Positions 25,581-35,404 are shown, counted from the stretch's first letter. The stretch: DNA of 41,480 nt from Chloroflexota bacterium (GCA_010092885.1 JAADYX010000103.1:1-41480), one strand, 5' to 3'. Notes: generated from the letters alone by a model not told the origin. Numbers and translations are program-made.

Positions 25581-26714
25581 ATGCTGAACTGTTTGATCAT
25601 TGGCGGCGGTATACATGGCACCTATCTATCCCATGTGTTGGTCCACCGCGCGGGGATAGACCGGGTGCGCGTTCTTGATCCCCATATAGAACCACTGGCT
25701 CGCTGGAATCGTCTTTCAGCTAATAGTGGGATGCGCTTCATGCGTTCACCTGCGGCGCATCACATCGGGTTGGAAGCCAACGCACTGCTGGCCTACTCAC
25801 GCAGCCATCCGGAGCGCAGCCCCACCGCCGATTTCCGGGGACGAATGCTCAAGCCTTCCTACGCGCTCTTTCAAACCCACGCACGACACGTTATCGAATG
25901 CAACCGGCTGGCTGATCTGCGCGTGCAGGGGCGAGCGCATACCATCGCAGCCAACGGGCGCGGTCTGACCGTGGAAACCGACCGGGGGCTACTTCACGCG
26001 CGGCGGGTTGTGCTCGCGATTGGTCGAACGGCGGTGCGCCGTCCCGGCTGGGCAGAAGGCATCCCACACGTGTTCGATGCGGACTTTAAGCGGGATGATC
26101 AGAGCCCTTGGGTACATGCGGTTGGCTTCGGCGGCGGGATCACAGCAGCGCAGCTGGCGCTTGCATTGGCCAGGCAGCGTCCTGGTCAGGTAACCCTGCT
26201 CTCGCGCCGCAGGCTGCGTGTCAGCGAGTTTGATGCCAGTTCGTGTTGGGTGGGGCCTGCCTGCCGCAAACAATTAGCCCGCACGCCAGATTTCGATGCG
26301 CGCAGGCACATAGTCAACCAAGCGCGGCACAGCGGAACTGTCTCTCCGGTGGTGGCTACCGCAGTCCGGCAGGCCCATGAACGCAGAGAACTCATCCATA
26401 AGGTTGGTGAAGTTGCCCTACGGCAGGACGATACACTGCATCTGTATGATGGCCGGACGCTGCAAGCCGATAGAGTAATACTCGCCACGGGCTTTTCTGC
26501 AAGGCGACCGGGTGGCCGGTGGCTCTCGCAGGTTATCGACAGTTTGGGACTGCCGACGGCTGCGTGTGGCTATCCGGTCGTGGATTGGGGGCTGCACTGG
26601 GGAAAAGGGATCCACGTGAGCGGCCCGCTGGCGGAACTTGAACTCGGTCCCGCCGCACCGAACATCGCAGGCGCACGGCTGGCCGCACAACGGCTGCACG
26701 GGAGTTTGTCATGA
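25581..26714 (+). CDS. FAD/NAD(P)-binding oxidoreductase-like protein
   Basis: The 377 residues begin with a Rossmann dinucleotide motif (LIIGGGIHGTYLSHVL) and contain a second one (HAVGFGGGITAAQLALAL, about 181-198) plus the ATG motif RVILATGFSARRPGG. The region NRLSANSGMRFMRSPAAHHI resembles lysine/ornithine N-monooxygenase-like and other FAD-NAD(P)-binding proteins. The reaction is unknown. It overlaps the response regulator by 4 bases (ATGA), so it belongs to the same transcript as the two-component system. The ribosome binding site is weak, which suggests coupling to the S1 gene upstream. Confidence 0.82.
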   Translation: MLNCLIIGGGIHGTYLSHVLVHRAGIDRVRVLDPHIEPLARWNRLSANSGMRFMRSPAAHHIGLEANALLAYSRSHPERSPTADFRGRMLKPSYALFQTHARHVIECNRLADLRVQGRAHTIAANGRGLTVETDRGLLHARRVVLAIGRTAVRRPGWAEGIPHVFDADFKRDDQSPWVHAVGFGGGITAAQLALALARQRPGQVTLLSRRRLRVSEFDASSCWVGPACRKQLARTPDFDARRHIVNQARHSGTVSPVVATAVRQAHERRELIHKVGEVALRQDDTLHLYDGRTLQADRVILATGFSARRPGGRWLSQVIDSLGLPTAACGYPVVDWGLHWGKGIHVSGPLAELELGPAAPNIAGARLAAQRLHGSLS

Positions 26715-27367
26715 AGACGATTCTGTTGGTGGATGACAGCGCAAATATCCGGCTGATGGTATCCGACTACCTGTCAGAGGCAGGCTACCGCGTCGTGACC
26801 GCAGACAACGGGCGCGATGCGCTCTTCACTGCGCGGCATGAAAAACCTGACCTGATCCTGTTGGATATTATGATGCCTGAGATGGATGGGTACACGTTCA
26901 TCAAGACATTCCGCAAGGAACGCGAGACACCGATCATCCTGCTGACGGCAAAGTTGGATGAAACCGACAAAGTCATCGGGTTGGAGTTGGGTGCCGATGA
27001 CTACGTGACCAAGCCGTTCGGCATGCGGGAACTCGTCGCGCGGATCCGGGCGGTGCTGCGCCGTGCGGAGCATACACCTACCATGGGTGAAGTACTGCGT
27101 GGGGGCGGCATCGTGCTTGATCGCGGGAGCCGGACCGTCCACGTTGGTGATGAGACCATCAGTCTTACCCCGTCTGAGTTCGACCTGCTGGCCATCCTGA
27201 TGGAAACGCCGGAGCGGGTCTTCTCCCGGGGGGAGCTGCTTGAAAAGATGGCGAATGACACGGGCGTAGAACGCACCATCGATACGCATGTCAGCAACCT
27301 GCGCAGCAAAGTCCCTGAAGAGTCCATCGAAACGGTCTTTGGGGTTGGCTACCGGTTTCGCCCCTGA
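26711..27367 (+). CDS. OmpR/PhoB-family response regulator
   Basis: A 218-residue two-domain transcription regulator. The receiver domain has the acidic pair (LLVDDS), phospho-acceptor Asp 52 (LILLDIMMPEMDGY), the Thr/Ala switch (ILLTAK) and the Lys (YVTKPF). The C-terminal winged helix (about 125-216) ends with RTIDTHVSNLRSKVPEE and VFGVGYRFRP. It is translationally coupled with the kinase that follows (TGATG) and with the flavoprotein before it. Its target genes cannot be told; the PHO-box-like array at 9318-9356 could be bound by a member of this family, but nothing links it to this one. Confidence 0.96.
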   Translation: MKTILLVDDSANIRLMVSDYLSEAGYRVVTADNGRDALFTARHEKPDLILLDIMMPEMDGYTFIKTFRKERETPIILLTAKLDETDKVIGLELGADDYVTKPFGMRELVARIRAVLRRAEHTPTMGEVLRGGGIVLDRGSRTVHVGDETISLTPSEFDLLAILMETPERVFSRGELLEKMANDTGVERTIDTHVSNLRSKVPEESIETVFGVGYRFRP

Positions 27368-28743
27368 TGCGCTCAATCACCGTTAAGCTCACCCTCGCGT
27401 TTGTGATCGCCAGCGTGATTGGCGCAATTCTTGTCGCAGTCATCGTGCGGCAGGTCACCCTCAGTGAGTTCGACCGGTTGGTGGTTGAAAGCACGCGTGA
27501 GGCCTTCGCGGCCTATGCGGTTCAATATTATTCGCGCAACGGCAGCTTTGCGGGCTTCGACCGGTGGCTGCCGGATCAACTGCGACGCGGCGGCCCACGT
27601 GGACGCCAGCCCCTTGACCCAAATGCATTTCGGGCCTTCGCGCTCGTGGATGCAACTGGCCGGGTGATCTGGCCAGCTGGGGGTCTGCAACCCGGCCAGA
27701 CGATACCACCTGAACGTGCCAGCAGCGGGATGGCCGTACAGGTCAACGGCGAGACTATTGCTGTTGTGCTGACGGTCGGTGAAACACCACCGCTCAACCC
27801 ACAGGAGCAGCGTTACATCCGGCAGACGGACCGGGCTGCTCTGCTGGCAGCGGGCATCGCGGGGACGGTAGGCATTGTGCTCAGCGTATTCCTCGCTCGT
27901 TCGCTAACGCGCCCTATCCGCGATTTGACGGCAGCCACACGCGGTCTCGCTGGAGGCGATCTGCGGCAGCAGGTTCCCGTGCGCACGCGTGATGAGCTGG
28001 GTGACCTGGCAGTGGCCTTCAACCAGATGAGCGCCGATCTCGACCGCTCCAACCGGCTGCGCCGCCAGATGACAGCGGACATCGCCCACGACCTGCGCAC
28101 TCCATTGACCGTGATCAACGGCTATCTGGAAGGTCTGCGTGACGGGGTCGTGGAACCCACACCAGAACGTTTTGATATCATGCATGCTGAGGCCGCTAAC
28201 CTGATGCGGTTGATCGAGGATCTACGCACCCTTTCTCTGGCTGACGCTGACGAATTGAGCCTCAAACGGCAGGCGATACAACCGCGCGATCTATTGGAAC
28301 GAACGGCTGCTGCGCACGCGGTGCAGGCCGAGACCCACGGGATCCGTTTGCGGGTTGAGACGGATCCGGAGCTGCCCCCCGTGATTGTGGACCGCGACCA
28401 GATGGCGCGGGTATTGGGCAATCTGGTGACTAATGCGCTGCGTTACACACCCGATGGAGGTCTGGTGATGCTGTCCGCACGGCAGGCGAACGGCACAGTT
28501 GAGCTGGCTGTTGAGGACACAGGCACCGGGATCGCGCCGGAGGACCTGCCCCACATCTTTGAGCGCTTCTACCGGGTAGACAAATCACGCACATCGGGCG
28601 AGTCCGGATTGGGGCTGGCCATTGCACGCTCTGTTGTTGAAGCCCACGGCGGCACAATCCGGGTCCGAAGCCAGCTTGGTCAGGGGACACAGTTTGTGAT
28701 CGCGCTTAATCCGGCAGCACCTCGATCCGGATCCGCTCACTGA
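27367..28743 (+). CDS. Membrane sensor histidine kinase (HAMP-HisKA-HATPase)
   Basis: The 458-residue partner kinase of the preceding regulator. One membrane helix at about 8-28, an extracytoplasmic sensor region (about 30-155), a second helix at about 157-177, a HAMP linker (ARSLTRPIRDLTAATRGL), the phosphoacceptor His 241 (ADIAHDLRTPLTVI), the N-box (LGNLVTNALRYTPDGG) and G-boxes (VEDTGTGIAPEDLPHIFERF, SGLGLAIARSVVEAHGG). All catalytic parts look intact. Its 3' end overlaps the convergent PBP gene by 38 bases. The signal is unknown. Confidence 0.96.
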   Translation: MRSITVKLTLAFVIASVIGAILVAVIVRQVTLSEFDRLVVESTREAFAAYAVQYYSRNGSFAGFDRWLPDQLRRGGPRGRQPLDPNAFRAFALVDATGRVIWPAGGLQPGQTIPPERASSGMAVQVNGETIAVVLTVGETPPLNPQEQRYIRQTDRAALLAAGIAGTVGIVLSVFLARSLTRPIRDLTAATRGLAGGDLRQQVPVRTRDELGDLAVAFNQMSADLDRSNRLRRQMTADIAHDLRTPLTVINGYLEGLRDGVVEPTPERFDIMHAEAANLMRLIEDLRTLSLADADELSLKRQAIQPRDLLERTAAAHAVQAETHGIRLRVETDPELPPVIVDRDQMARVLGNLVTNALRYTPDGGLVMLSARQANGTVELAVEDTGTGIAPEDLPHIFERFYRVDKSRTSGESGLGLAIARSVVEAHGGTIRVRSQLGQGTQFVIALNPAAPRSGSAH

Positions 28744-31678
28744 CGGTTGAATTGCCCACGCGATCATAAGCACGGATCTCCACAATGTATGTGCCCGGCC
28801 CGGTAATGATCCATCGTTCATTGAAGGGGGCAATGGTGCTCGTCGCGATAAGCTGGCCGTCCACGTAGAACTCAACCCGGTCCATACTGATGTTGTCGGC
28901 AATCAGCGGTTGGATGGTCACAAACTCGTCGGAGACCCGGTAAGTCTGGTCCTGCTGCGGAGTGACCATGTCGATGGTGGGCGGCTGGTTGTCCACTGTG
29001 ACCTGCATGATGAATTCCTGCACGTAGCTGTCCGAACGAACAACCAGCAGCCGCAGACTGTAGAGACCGTTTAGGCGGCGTGCATCCCAAATCCCCAGGT
29101 CACCATCAAACACACCGTTGAAGTTCTCTTCGCCGATCTGGATCCATTCCTGTGGATTGAGACCCTCACCATAATACAAACTGTAGGACCGGAACCCGGC
29201 CAGATTGGCATTGCCACGCACCGTCACCACGCCCTTGACGTAGCTGAAGGCAGCGGGCTGCGTGATGGCGACCGGCCCGGCCGTATCCGGTGAGGTGATC
29301 ACATCGTATTCGGTGGGTGGCTGCGGGATACCGGCATTGCGCACCCAATCGGCAGCCTGGGCTGGCAGCACCATATAGACCCGTTCCTCAACCAGTTCGG
29401 GTGGTGTGTAAACCGTAGCCAGCAGATCGGTCTCCCGGTTGATCAGGAAGGGCTGGTAGACATTATCGATCTCGTTGGGCTCAGTGCCCGTGATGAAGAT
29501 CTCAGTTCGGGTGGGGCAGTACTGGCTGGGGAGCAGTCCAGAGGTCTGACAGACTTCCTGCTCGACGATGTTCGGCGGCTGCTCCCAGGTTTGAACTGGC
29601 TTGTCGAGATGGGCGTATTCCATAACGGCATGCCAGATAGGTGCTGCCCCATCCAGCGCGGGTAGGTTGGTCATAGGGGTGTTATCTGTATTGCCTACCC
29701 ACACACCGGCAGTCAGTTGAGGTGTATAGCCAACAGACCAGTTATCGCGGAAGTCATTGGTTGTGCCTGTCTTGACTGCTGCCGGACGGCTGATCTGCAA
29801 GGGGCTTTGCAGGCCGACGCTCTCCTGCCGGGCTGTATTGTCGGAAAGAATGTCATTGATCAGATAGGCCAGTTCCGGCTGGATCACGGCGTTGCTGCGG
29901 AAATTGGACACGTTACCGTATTCCCACAGGATGGTGCCCTCCTGCGTTTCGACTCGCAGCAGCAAGGTCGGATCTGTGCCGCGGAAGCCCTCGCGCCGCA
30001 GATCAGGAGGGATGGGAACTCCGCGCATCTGGCCCATATTGGCAAACACACTGTAGGAATAGGTGAGATCAGTGAGCGTCACCTCGCCGCCGCCGAGGGT
30101 CAGGGCCAGGCCATAATAGTCCAGGCCGCGGTCCAACGTGTTGATGCCCATCTGGTGGGCGGTGCGGATCACGTTCTCGATGCCGACCCAGTCAAGCACC
30201 TGAACGGCTGGCACGTTGTAGGAGTTAGCCAATGCGCTGCGGATGCTCTGCGGGCCATGGAACTCGCGGTCAATGTTTTCCGGCACGTAGGGATTGTTGC
30301 TCTCTACATCGAAGGCGGTGCGCACGTCGAGGGTCATCGTGGCGGGTGTGTATCCCTGCTTGAACGCGGTCAGATAGGTGTAGGGCTTAAACGCAGAGCC
30401 AGGCTGACGTTCGGCGAACGCTACGTTGAAGTTGCCATCGATGGCCTCGTTGTAGTAGTCCAAACTGCCCATCATGGTCAGCACCTCGCCAGTCGGCGCG
30501 TTCAGAATGACCATTGCTGCGTTGGAGACATTGTGGTTGACGCCCACATCCTCTGGCGGTATCGGGGGGAGGTAGGCGGCTGCGGCACAGGCTGTACCCG
30601 CAGAAGTCGGCACAACTGTATTCGGATCTGTGCCGGAGAGGCGTGCTACATGCGAACGAGCGGCGCATTCGGCCTGCAGGTAGAGATCGTAGTCCAGCGT
30701 GGTGTAGACGACAAGACCGCCTCGTGCCAGAACATCAGCACCAACAATACGCTCTAGCTGCTGGCGGGCCGCAATCGAGAAGTGAGGCGCAACAAGATTG
30801 AAGCGCTCATCCGGGCGGCGGATGTTCAACGGGGCAGCAAAGGCAGCTTCAGCCTGCTCTGGTGTGATGTATCCCTGCTCAAGCATCTCATCCAGTACTA
30901 CACGCTGACGCTGTTTGGCCTGCTCAAAATTGTCGATCGGGTTGAGCGCAGGCGACTGCGGGATGGCGGCCAGCATGGTGGCCTCAGCGAGCGTGAGTTC
31001 CGTGACCGGCTTGTCGAAGTAGAGCTGTGCAGCCGCTTCCACCCCATACGCCAGATTGCCGTAGTAGTTGCTGTTCAGATACCACTCAAGGATCTGGTCT
31101 TTGCTGTACTCGTTGCTGATGCGGATGGCAAGGATCAGCTCTTTGGTCTTGCGGTCCACGGTAAGTTGGGTGCGCTCCTCCGGCTCGATGAGCACATTCT
31201 TGACCAACTGCTGTGTGATCGAGGACCCACCCTGGACCTCGCCTCCGGTGAAGTTGTTCCACAAAGCGCGGACAATACCCCAGAAATCATAGCCGGGGTT
31301 CTCATAAAAGGTCTGATCCTCCAGCGCGATAGTGGCATTGACCAGACTCTGCGGAATGGTATCGATCGCGACCCATGTGCGGTCACCGCCCAGCGGATCG
31401 ATCACCTCGTAGATAAGGTGTTCGCCGGTACGGTCGTAGAATTTGGTCGTCTGGAAGTCCTCTTCAACGCGGGTGATCTCACCGGGTTCAGGCAGCTGCT
31501 GCGCGTAGAAGCTGTAAATGCTCACCACCGTGCCGACACCAGTCAGCATGCCGAGCAGATTTAAGCCGACCAAAGCCAGCACAACGATCGTCAGCCACCG
31601 GAAAGCAAGCCGTGCGCCGGAACGTGCCTTAATGCGTTTTTCCCGCCGTCTCTGGATGATGCGCCGTGTGGTGCTCAA
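28706..31678 (-). CDS. Class A penicillin-binding protein (PBP1-type) with C-terminal Ig-like domains
   Basis: A bifunctional peptidoglycan synthase of 990 residues. A membrane helix (about 26-56) follows a basic cytoplasmic tail. The GT51 glycosyltransferase (about 80-260) shows the catalytic Glu 120 (ALEDQTFYENPG), GGSSITQQLVKN and the KTKELILAIRISNEYSKDQI motif. The transpeptidase (about 380-690) has S428-x-x-K (PGSAFKPY), S486-Y-N and K636-T-G (AVKTGTTNDF). The last ~190 residues look like two Ig/FN3-like beta domains (AFSYVKGVVTVRGNANLAGF; VDNQPPTIDMVTPQ), an addition seen in Chloroflexota. It lies 54 bases after the CHAD gene on the same strand. Confidence 0.95.
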   Translation of the reverse strand: MSTTRRIIQRRREKRIKARSGARLAFRWLTIVVLALVGLNLLGMLTGVGTVVSIYSFYAQQLPEPGEITRVEEDFQTTKFYDRTGEHLIYEVIDPLGGDRTWVAIDTIPQSLVNATIALEDQTFYENPGYDFWGIVRALWNNFTGGEVQGGSSITQQLVKNVLIEPEERTQLTVDRKTKELILAIRISNEYSKDQILEWYLNSNYYGNLAYGVEAAAQLYFDKPVTELTLAEATMLAAIPQSPALNPIDNFEQAKQRQRVVLDEMLEQGYITPEQAEAAFAAPLNIRRPDERFNLVAPHFSIAARQQLERIVGADVLARGGLVVYTTLDYDLYLQAECAARSHVARLSGTDPNTVVPTSAGTACAAAAYLPPIPPEDVGVNHNVSNAAMVILNAPTGEVLTMMGSLDYYNEAIDGNFNVAFAERQPGSAFKPYTYLTAFKQGYTPATMTLDVRTAFDVESNNPYVPENIDREFHGPQSIRSALANSYNVPAVQVLDWVGIENVIRTAHQMGINTLDRGLDYYGLALTLGGGEVTLTDLTYSYSVFANMGQMRGVPIPPDLRREGFRGTDPTLLLRVETQEGTILWEYGNVSNFRSNAVIQPELAYLINDILSDNTARQESVGLQSPLQISRPAAVKTGTTNDFRDNWSVGYTPQLTAGVWVGNTDNTPMTNLPALDGAAPIWHAVMEYAHLDKPVQTWEQPPNIVEQEVCQTSGLLPSQYCPTRTEIFITGTEPNEIDNVYQPFLINRETDLLATVYTPPELVEERVYMVLPAQAADWVRNAGIPQPPTEYDVITSPDTAGPVAITQPAAFSYVKGVVTVRGNANLAGFRSYSLYYGEGLNPQEWIQIGEENFNGVFDGDLGIWDARRLNGLYSLRLLVVRSDSYVQEFIMQVTVDNQPPTIDMVTPQQDQTYRVSDEFVTIQPLIADNISMDRVEFYVDGQLIATSTIAPFNERWIITGPGTYIVEIRAYDRVGNSTVSERIRIEVLPD

Positions 31679-31732
31679 GCCGTTGTCCTCACATCCGGAT
31701 GTGCTGCGGCAAGTCTACCACGGGCGTTCGCC

Positions 31733-32572
31733 TCACACCACGCTGACGGCAAGCGCCAGCTTAAGGCGCGTTTGGGGTGAGACGATCTCAGCCCACAAGG
31801 AGGGAAACTCCTCGATGAGGGTGTCTGCCTGCTGCTTAAACTGACCTGCAATGCGGTCCCGGGTGGCTGGGTCCGCGATGTACTGAGCGACAATCTCCTG
31901 GCCGACGTGCGCATCATTGAGCGCGCCAAGATGGTCTTGCGTGCGGCGCATCAGGTGGCGGACAGCAGAAGCGCGGGTTCCCAATACCGGATCAAAGAAG
32001 CGCAGTGTATAGCGCAGACGCTTACAGGCGATCCGCAGATCGTGCAATGTCTCCGGTTCAGGGTCGTTCAGCATGGTTTCGTAGGCGCGGATGGCCTCAT
32101 ACCGTGTATACAGGCTTGATGCGACCATATGGCTGAGCAGCAGGGTTGCTTCAGGTGCGGGCTGCTCCAAAAAACCGTTGAAGCGCTTGTTGAACTTTCG
32201 ATATTTCTTGCTGGCTGCGTACGCCTGAAAGGCTTTGTAGGCAGCCTGACGTTGTGACCCGAGCTCCTCAATGGCGTCATGCAACGGGAAGTCCAGACTT
32301 TGCAGGCGCTCCATCAGCACGTCCAGATCACGGACAGGAGCGAGCGCGCGGGCGGTTCGCTTCAGCCCTTGCCGCAGCCATTTTTCAGCGGGCAGCAGGG
32401 GTGCAAATACGTCTACAGCGGCTCGCATCCGGCGGATGGCTACACGCATCTGGTGTACGTCAACGGGCTTGCCCGCTTCGAGCAAGCGATTTTCGTGGGT
32501 CCGCATGGCAGCAGCCTGCTCACATAGGATTGCATGCCGGGCGAAACTGACTGTGTGGGTCGATGAAAGCAT
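31733..32572 (-). CDS. CHAD domain protein
   Basis: The 279-residue all-helical protein consists of one CHAD domain, known to bind polyphosphate through conserved histidines and basic residues. Two repeats of the helical pair are visible, each with the basic signature: VHQMRVAIRRMRAAVD (about 39-54) and LHDLRIACKRLRYTLRFF (about 178-195). The ATG at 32572 is preferred over a GTG at 32596 because GAGG lies 8 bases upstream. A TATAAT box is found at 32619-32614 on the minus strand. A link to phosphate metabolism, given the pst genes in the window, is only suggestive. Confidence 0.92.
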   Translation of the reverse strand: MLSSTHTVSFARHAILCEQAAAMRTHENRLLEAGKPVDVHQMRVAIRRMRAAVDVFAPLLPAEKWLRQGLKRTARALAPVRDLDVLMERLQSLDFPLHDAIEELGSQRQAAYKAFQAYAASKKYRKFNKRFNGFLEQPAPEATLLLSHMVASSLYTRYEAIRAYETMLNDPEPETLHDLRIACKRLRYTLRFFDPVLGTRASAVRHLMRRTQDHLGALNDAHVGQEIVAQYIADPATRDRIAGQFKQQADTLIEEFPSLWAEIVSPQTRLKLALAVSVV

Positions 32573-32636
32573 AGGGCAACCCTCAAACCAGATCACTACC
32601 TGTTTTTAAGTTCAATTATACGACAGGTGTCAAGGG

Positions 32637-32661
32637 GGGCCTACCAGAGGGAAGTAGGCCC
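32637..32661 (-). terminator. Hairpin after cysS
   Basis: A perfect 8-bp stem (GGGCCTAC / GTAGGCCC) with a 9-base loop lies 13 bases after the cysS stop. On the minus strand the tail is CCCTTG rather than a T run, so the end of transcription may be inefficient. Confidence 0.55.
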
Positions 32662-32674
32662 TGCACATGAGCAG

Positions 32675-34117
32675 CTACCTGGCACGATAGTAAGTGCCTT
32701 CGGGGCCATCTTCCAAGACGATACCGAGCTTGCTCAGATGATCGCGGATTGCATCAGCGCGAGCGTAGTCTTTGTCTTTACGAGCCTGTGAGCGGATATC
32801 GATGAGCATCATCAGGAGGGGGTCAACTGTTTCGAGATCAGTGCGAATAGTAATGGTTTCCGGAACAACCCCAAGGATCTGACCACCGAGCTCATTGTAA
32901 GCGTCATTGATCGCAGTCAGCACGTCCATGCCGACTACCTGACCCTGATCAAGGAAACGATTGACATCGGTTGTCAGTTCCTGTAGTTCGGCGATGGCTT
33001 GCGGGGTGTTGAAGTCATCATTCATATAGCGCAGAAAGGCCTGTTTGCGCTTTTCGACTGTCTCCAAGAAATCAGATCCTGCAGCATCTTCAGGCGCATC
33101 CTTCATGGCAAAACGAACGCGCTGCACACCGACCATCAGACCGTCCCACCCGCCGCTGGCTGCCTTCAATGCCTCATCACTGTAGTCGATCGGGCCGCGG
33201 TAGTGGCTGGAAAGCAGAAAATATCGCAGGGCTTCTGGGCGATACTGCTCTAGCGCCTCTTTGATCGTGACAAAGTTGCCCAAACTCTTGGACATCTTCT
33301 CACCATCAATGGTCAGTGAACCCGTCAACAGCCAGTAGTTTGCAAATGGCTTCTCATGGAGGGCTTCACTCTGGGCGATCTCACAGTCGTTGTGCGGATG
33401 TTGGTTTTCAAGCCCACCTCCGTGGATGTCAAAGGTCTCGCCGAGATACTTCTTAGACATCGCCGAACACTCAATGTGCCAACCGGGGAAGCCACGGCCC
33501 CAAGGCGAATCCCACTGCATCAGGTGTTCAGGTTCAGCATGGCGCCACAGAGCAAAATCGGCGGAGTTACGCTTCTCTGACCCGACGATCTGCCGTTCGC
33601 TCTGAGCGTCTTCCACACTCCGGCCAGAGAGCTTGCCGTATTCCGGCCACTTGGTGACATCAAAGTAGACGTCGCCGACATCGGTGACATAGGCATAGCC
33701 CTTTTCGATAAGGCCCTGTGTCATTTCGATCTGCTCGGGGATGTGTCCGCTGGCCTGCGGAGAAATGTCCGGGCGGATCACATTGAGCGCATCCATATCC
33801 TGAAAAAAGGAACGGGCATATGTCTCAACGACTTCCATAGGTTCGAGGCCTAACTGCCCGGCTTTGCGGATAACCCTGTCTTCATCAGTTTCCAGCAGGT
33901 GGCCGACATCCGTAATGTTCTGCACGTAGCGGACCTTGTAGCCTGTGTAGCGCAGATAGCGCACAATCACATCAAAGGCCACGTACGTTTTGGCGTGCCC
34001 AAGATGTGCATGGTCGTAGACTGTGGGACCGCACACATACATCTTCACTTCGCCCTCGGTAAGGGGCTTGAATTCCTCTTTTTGGCGTGTAAGGCGGTTG
34101 AATACAGTCAGTGGCAT
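32675..34117 (-). CDS. cysS: Cysteinyl-tRNA synthetase
   Basis: A class I aminoacyl-tRNA synthetase (480 residues) that charges tRNA-Cys. The zinc Cys in [20 protein letters not shown] and the HIGH-like motif HLGH are near the N-terminus. [42 protein letters not shown] and the KMSKSLGNF loop are in the expected order, and the C-terminal helical domain with [20 protein letters not shown] is complete. Ends are normal. The downstream gene is CHAD; upstream on the same strand is the PIN/TRAM protein. Confidence 0.98.
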   Translation of the reverse strand: MPLTVFNRLTRQKEEFKPLTEGEVKMYVCGPTVYDHAHLGHAKTYVAFDVIVRYLRYTGYKVRYVQNITDVGHLLETDEDRVIRKAGQLGLEPMEVVETYARSFFQDMDALNVIRPDISPQASGHIPEQIEMTQGLIEKGYAYVTDVGDVYFDVTKWPEYGKLSGRSVEDAQSERQIVGSEKRNSADFALWRHAEPEHLMQWDSPWGRGFPGWHIECSAMSKKYLGETFDIHGGGLENQHPHNDCEIAQSEALHEKPFANYWLLTGSLTIDGEKMSKSLGNFVTIKEALEQYRPEALRYFLLSSHYRGPIDYSDEALKAASGGWDGLMVGVQRVRFAMKDAPEDAAGSDFLETVEKRKQAFLRYMNDDFNTPQAIAELQELTTDVNRFLDQGQVVGMDVLTAINDAYNELGGQILGVVPETITIRTDLETVDPLLMMLIDIRSQARKDKDYARADAIRDHLSKLGIVLEDGPEGTYYRAR

Positions 34118-34173
34118 CAGCGTTGTCCTCTTGTTGTTGACAGCAGCATGTGTAATTGTATCTCAGCGAAAAA

Positions 34174-34192
34174 CGCACGCCTAAGGCGTGCG
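34174..34192 (-). terminator. Intrinsic terminator after the PIN/TRAM gene
   Basis: A perfect 8-bp GC stem (CGCACGCC / GGCGTGCG) with a 3-base loop is followed on the minus strand by TTTTT. It lies 24 bases beyond the stop and separates the gene from cysS. Confidence 0.85.
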
Positions 34193-34216
34193 CTTGCAGG
34201 GCAGAAACAGTTCTGT

Positions 34217-35272
34217 TTAGCGCCCGGCAGGGCGGGCAAAGATCATGCGGCCAGCGGACGTCTGTAGCACCTTGGTGACGGTTGCCGAGATCGTACTGCC
34301 CATATGGCGGCGTCCGTCTTCAATAACAACCATAGTGCCATCTTCCAGAAAGCCAACACCCTGATTGAGTTCTTTGCCTTCCTGAATGATCTCAATGTCA
34401 AGGTCCTCACCGGGCAGGTAGATGGTCTTGACCGCATTGGCCAGGTCGTTGATGTTTAGGACGAGCACACCATGTAATTCCGCGATGCGGTTCAGGTTGA
34501 AGTCATTGGTGACGATGGCGCAATCCAACTGTTTGGCCAGCAGGATCAGTTTCTCATCCACTTCCTCGACGCCTTCCACATCCATATCCGTGATGCGTAC
34601 GGGCACCAGGGCGTCGGTCTGCATCCGGTTGAGGATTTCGATCCCACGTCGTCCACGGTTGCGCCGCAGTTGGTCAGACGAGTCAGCGATATGCTGAAGC
34701 TCATTGAGGATAAAACGCGGCACAATCATCGGGCCCATAATAAAGCCCGTTTGGCTGATATCCGCAATGCGCCCATCGATGATCACACTGGTATCCAACA
34801 GAACATCGCGTGTGGAAGTCAGCCCTTCATCATTGGTCTGGGCCATATTCAGATTGGCGAAGGACCCGCTGAAGAGATCAAAGACGTCGCGGCGACGGCT
34901 GGCAAATATGCTCGTGCCGAAGTAGCCGAGTATCACGGCGGCGACGACCGGCAGCAGCGCATTGAATGGTTCAGGCAGCAGTGACAAAGGCAGCGACAGG
35001 AGCGCGGCGATAATCAGGCCAATGATCAGGCCGACAACGCCAGCGACCAGCTGCTGCGCGGGCAGCCCGTTAAGATAATCTCGGAGTTGACGCGCCGGGC
35101 GTGTGGTCAGGTGAGGTGTGAGTATCAGGCCGGCAAGCGCGCCCACAAGCGCAAAGACAATGGCCCACAGGGATTGCTGCGCATCGGTGACACGCAGGTT
35201 AGAACCGAGGGTTAGCCCGCCGAATGCGAGCACTGCCATCCCCACAAGGCGAAGGAAAAATTCGAAGCTCAT
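34217..35272 (-). CDS. PIN/TRAM domain membrane protein (YacL-like)
   Basis: The 351 residues contain four N-terminal membrane helices (about 5-24, 34-52, 75-97, 103-122), a PIN nuclease domain (about 155-275) and a TRAM RNA-binding domain at the end. The PIN acidic residues are visible: Asp 160 (VLLDTSVIIDGRI), LNELQHIAD, and IVTNDFNLNRIAELHG; the TRAM part is GKELNQGVGFLEDGTMVVIE. YacL-type proteins are widespread in Gram-positive-like phyla and are thought to be membrane-bound RNases. A GAGG site is 7 bases before the ATG. Confidence 0.95.
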   Translation of the reverse strand: MSFEFFLRLVGMAVLAFGGLTLGSNLRVTDAQQSLWAIVFALVGALAGLILTPHLTTRPARQLRDYLNGLPAQQLVAGVVGLIIGLIIAALLSLPLSLLPEPFNALLPVVAAVILGYFGTSIFASRRRDVFDLFSGSFANLNMAQTNDEGLTSTRDVLLDTSVIIDGRIADISQTGFIMGPMIVPRFILNELQHIADSSDQLRRNRGRRGIEILNRMQTDALVPVRITDMDVEGVEEVDEKLILLAKQLDCAIVTNDFNLNRIAELHGVLVLNINDLANAVKTIYLPGEDLDIEIIQEGKELNQGVGFLEDGTMVVIEDGRRHMGSTISATVTKVLQTSAGRMIFARPAGR

Positions 35273-35404
35273 GATAAGACCTCAATAGATAAATACAGGC
35301 CTCTCCTCGCCACAGGCATAAAGTGCAATGATAACAAATGAAAGTGGTGTTTGAGAGGAGAAACGGCGATTAAACCTAGCATCGATATTCTAGCAAAAGA
35401 ACCT

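Noticed and set aside
29717-30757. 346-codon open frame on the plus strand
   Set aside because: It lies wholly antisense to the PBP gene, which has all catalytic motifs; the translation has no recognisable domain and reflects codon-position GC bias.
30782-31564. 260-codon open frame on the plus strand
   Set aside because: Also antisense to the PBP gene, over its membrane helix and GT51 region; no domain and no ribosome binding site.
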